NCBI GenBank assembly: GCA_038253125.1
Contig: JBBSHM010000063.1
Span: 1 to 14,343, forward strand
DNA from: JAUJNH01 sp038253125
GTDB lineage: Bacteria; Actinomycetota; Acidimicrobiia; Acidimicrobiales; JAUJNH01
Direction of reading: 5' to 3'
DNA length: 14,343 nt
Shown here: positions 13,928 to 14,343 of the stretch, piece by piece
Numbering within the stretch: the stretch's first letter is position 1
Layout of the letters: the number at the start of each line of letters is the position of its first letter
Made by a program: the position numbers and the translations under genes
Notes under the pieces: generated by a model
Database searches by the model: none
What the model was told of the DNA's origin: nothing
What the model saw: only the letters and a program-made list of their open reading frames with translations

Positions 13928-14343
13928 TTCCCGGGAGGTGCGCCCGGCCGGTCGGCGCCCGGCGGCCAGGCAGGCGTCACCGCGCCGGGAACGTCGGCGG
14001 CGAGGGGGGACCGGGAGCCGTGGCGGCCTCCCCCGGCTAGGCACCGGTCGAGCAGGCCCAGCCAATGCTCGCCCAGCGCCGCCAGCGAGTACCGCTGGGC
14101 GACGATCGTCCGGCCGCGGGCCCCCATGGCCTCCCGGCGGGCCGGCGGCGCGGCCATCACCTGGCCCATGGCCGACGCCAGGGCCGCCGGGTCGCCGGGG
14201 TCCACCAGGAGGCCGCTGGCGCCCTGCTCCACCAGCTCGGGCGTCCCACCGACCCGGGTGGCGACGACGGGCCGGGCACCGGCCATGGCTTCCATGACCA
14301 CGTTGGGCAGCCCCTCGAAGCATGAGGACAGCACGACGCCGTC
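13900..14343 (-). CDS. GT4-type glycosyltransferase, C-terminal part only (cut by window edge)
   Basis: The last 147 residues of a minus-strand group 1 glycosyltransferase whose start lies beyond position 14343. The visible part begins within the donor domain: VVLSSCFEGLPNVVMEAMAG contains the EX7E motif (EGLPNVVME). It is followed by ARPVVATRVGGTPELVEQGASGLLVDPGD, a typical nucleotide-sugar site, and the closing helix ARRE-RTIVAQRYSLAALGEHWLGLL. The final 40 or so residues (from about LAGGGRHG) are Gly/Pro/Arg-rich and look like an unstructured tail. The TAG stop at 13902-13900 lies inside the 3' end of the convergent sulfotransferase. The family is clear; the sugar specificity is not visible. 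Confidence 0.85.
   Translation of the reverse strand, partial: DGVVLSSCFEGLPNVVMEAMAGARPVVATRVGGTPELVEQGASGLLVDPGDPAALASAMGQVMAAPPARREAMGARGRTIVAQRYSLAALGEHWLGLLDRCLAGGGRHGSRSPLAADVPGAVTPAWPPGADRPGAPPGNQPETSPPR

Noticed and set aside
12880..14040. Long plus-strand frame overlapping the second sulfotransferase
   Set aside because: Arg/Pro-rich translation typical of a GC shadow; the sulfotransferase frame has all expected motifs.

Overview
This window comes from a high-GC bacterium, most likely an actinomycete. Nearly every gene is strongly G/C-biased at third codon positions, GTG starts are common, several promoters look like bare TANNNT or extended -10 elements, and some starts look leaderless. 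The secreted beta-helix protein with a PA domain and the tandem sulfotransferases would fit an uncultured Acidimicrobiia-type lineage, but that placement is a guess from sequence flavour only.

The region is part of an exopolysaccharide or cell-surface glycan locus. On the left, the minus strand carries an initiating sugar-phosphate transferase (1966-3537) and a Wzz/tyrosine-kinase chain-length regulator (150-1847), the core of a Wzy-type export pathway. A 491-base divergent region follows, holding a likely promoter and a perfect 12-base palindrome. It precedes a secreted parallel beta-helix protein with an embedded PA domain (4029-5684, plus), which ends at strong hairpins shared with a convergent glycosyltransferase (5838-6977, minus).

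The middle is the most unusual part. Two closely related secreted beta-helix/pectate-lyase-fold proteins (7104-8480, signal peptide; 10345-11766, apparent lipoprotein) flank a sulfotransferase (8529-9392, plus) and a SAM-dependent methyltransferase (9409-10272, minus). The first paralogue is preceded by a 15-residue leader ORF whose stop overlaps its GTG start.

On the right, a GT4 glycosyltransferase (11868-13007) is translationally coupled by a 4-base GTGA overlap to a second, different sulfotransferase (13004-13927). A partial GT4 glycosyltransferase converges on it from the right edge.

A reasonable working picture is that the glycan is started on undecaprenyl phosphate, extended by the three glycosyltransferases, decorated by sulfation and possibly methylation, and its length or export controlled by the BY-kinase. 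The beta-helix proteins would then bind, trim or organise it outside the cell. Wzx, Wzy, the outer export parts and PAPS-supply genes are not in the window. No RNA genes, CRISPR arrays, insertion sequences or prophage genes were seen.
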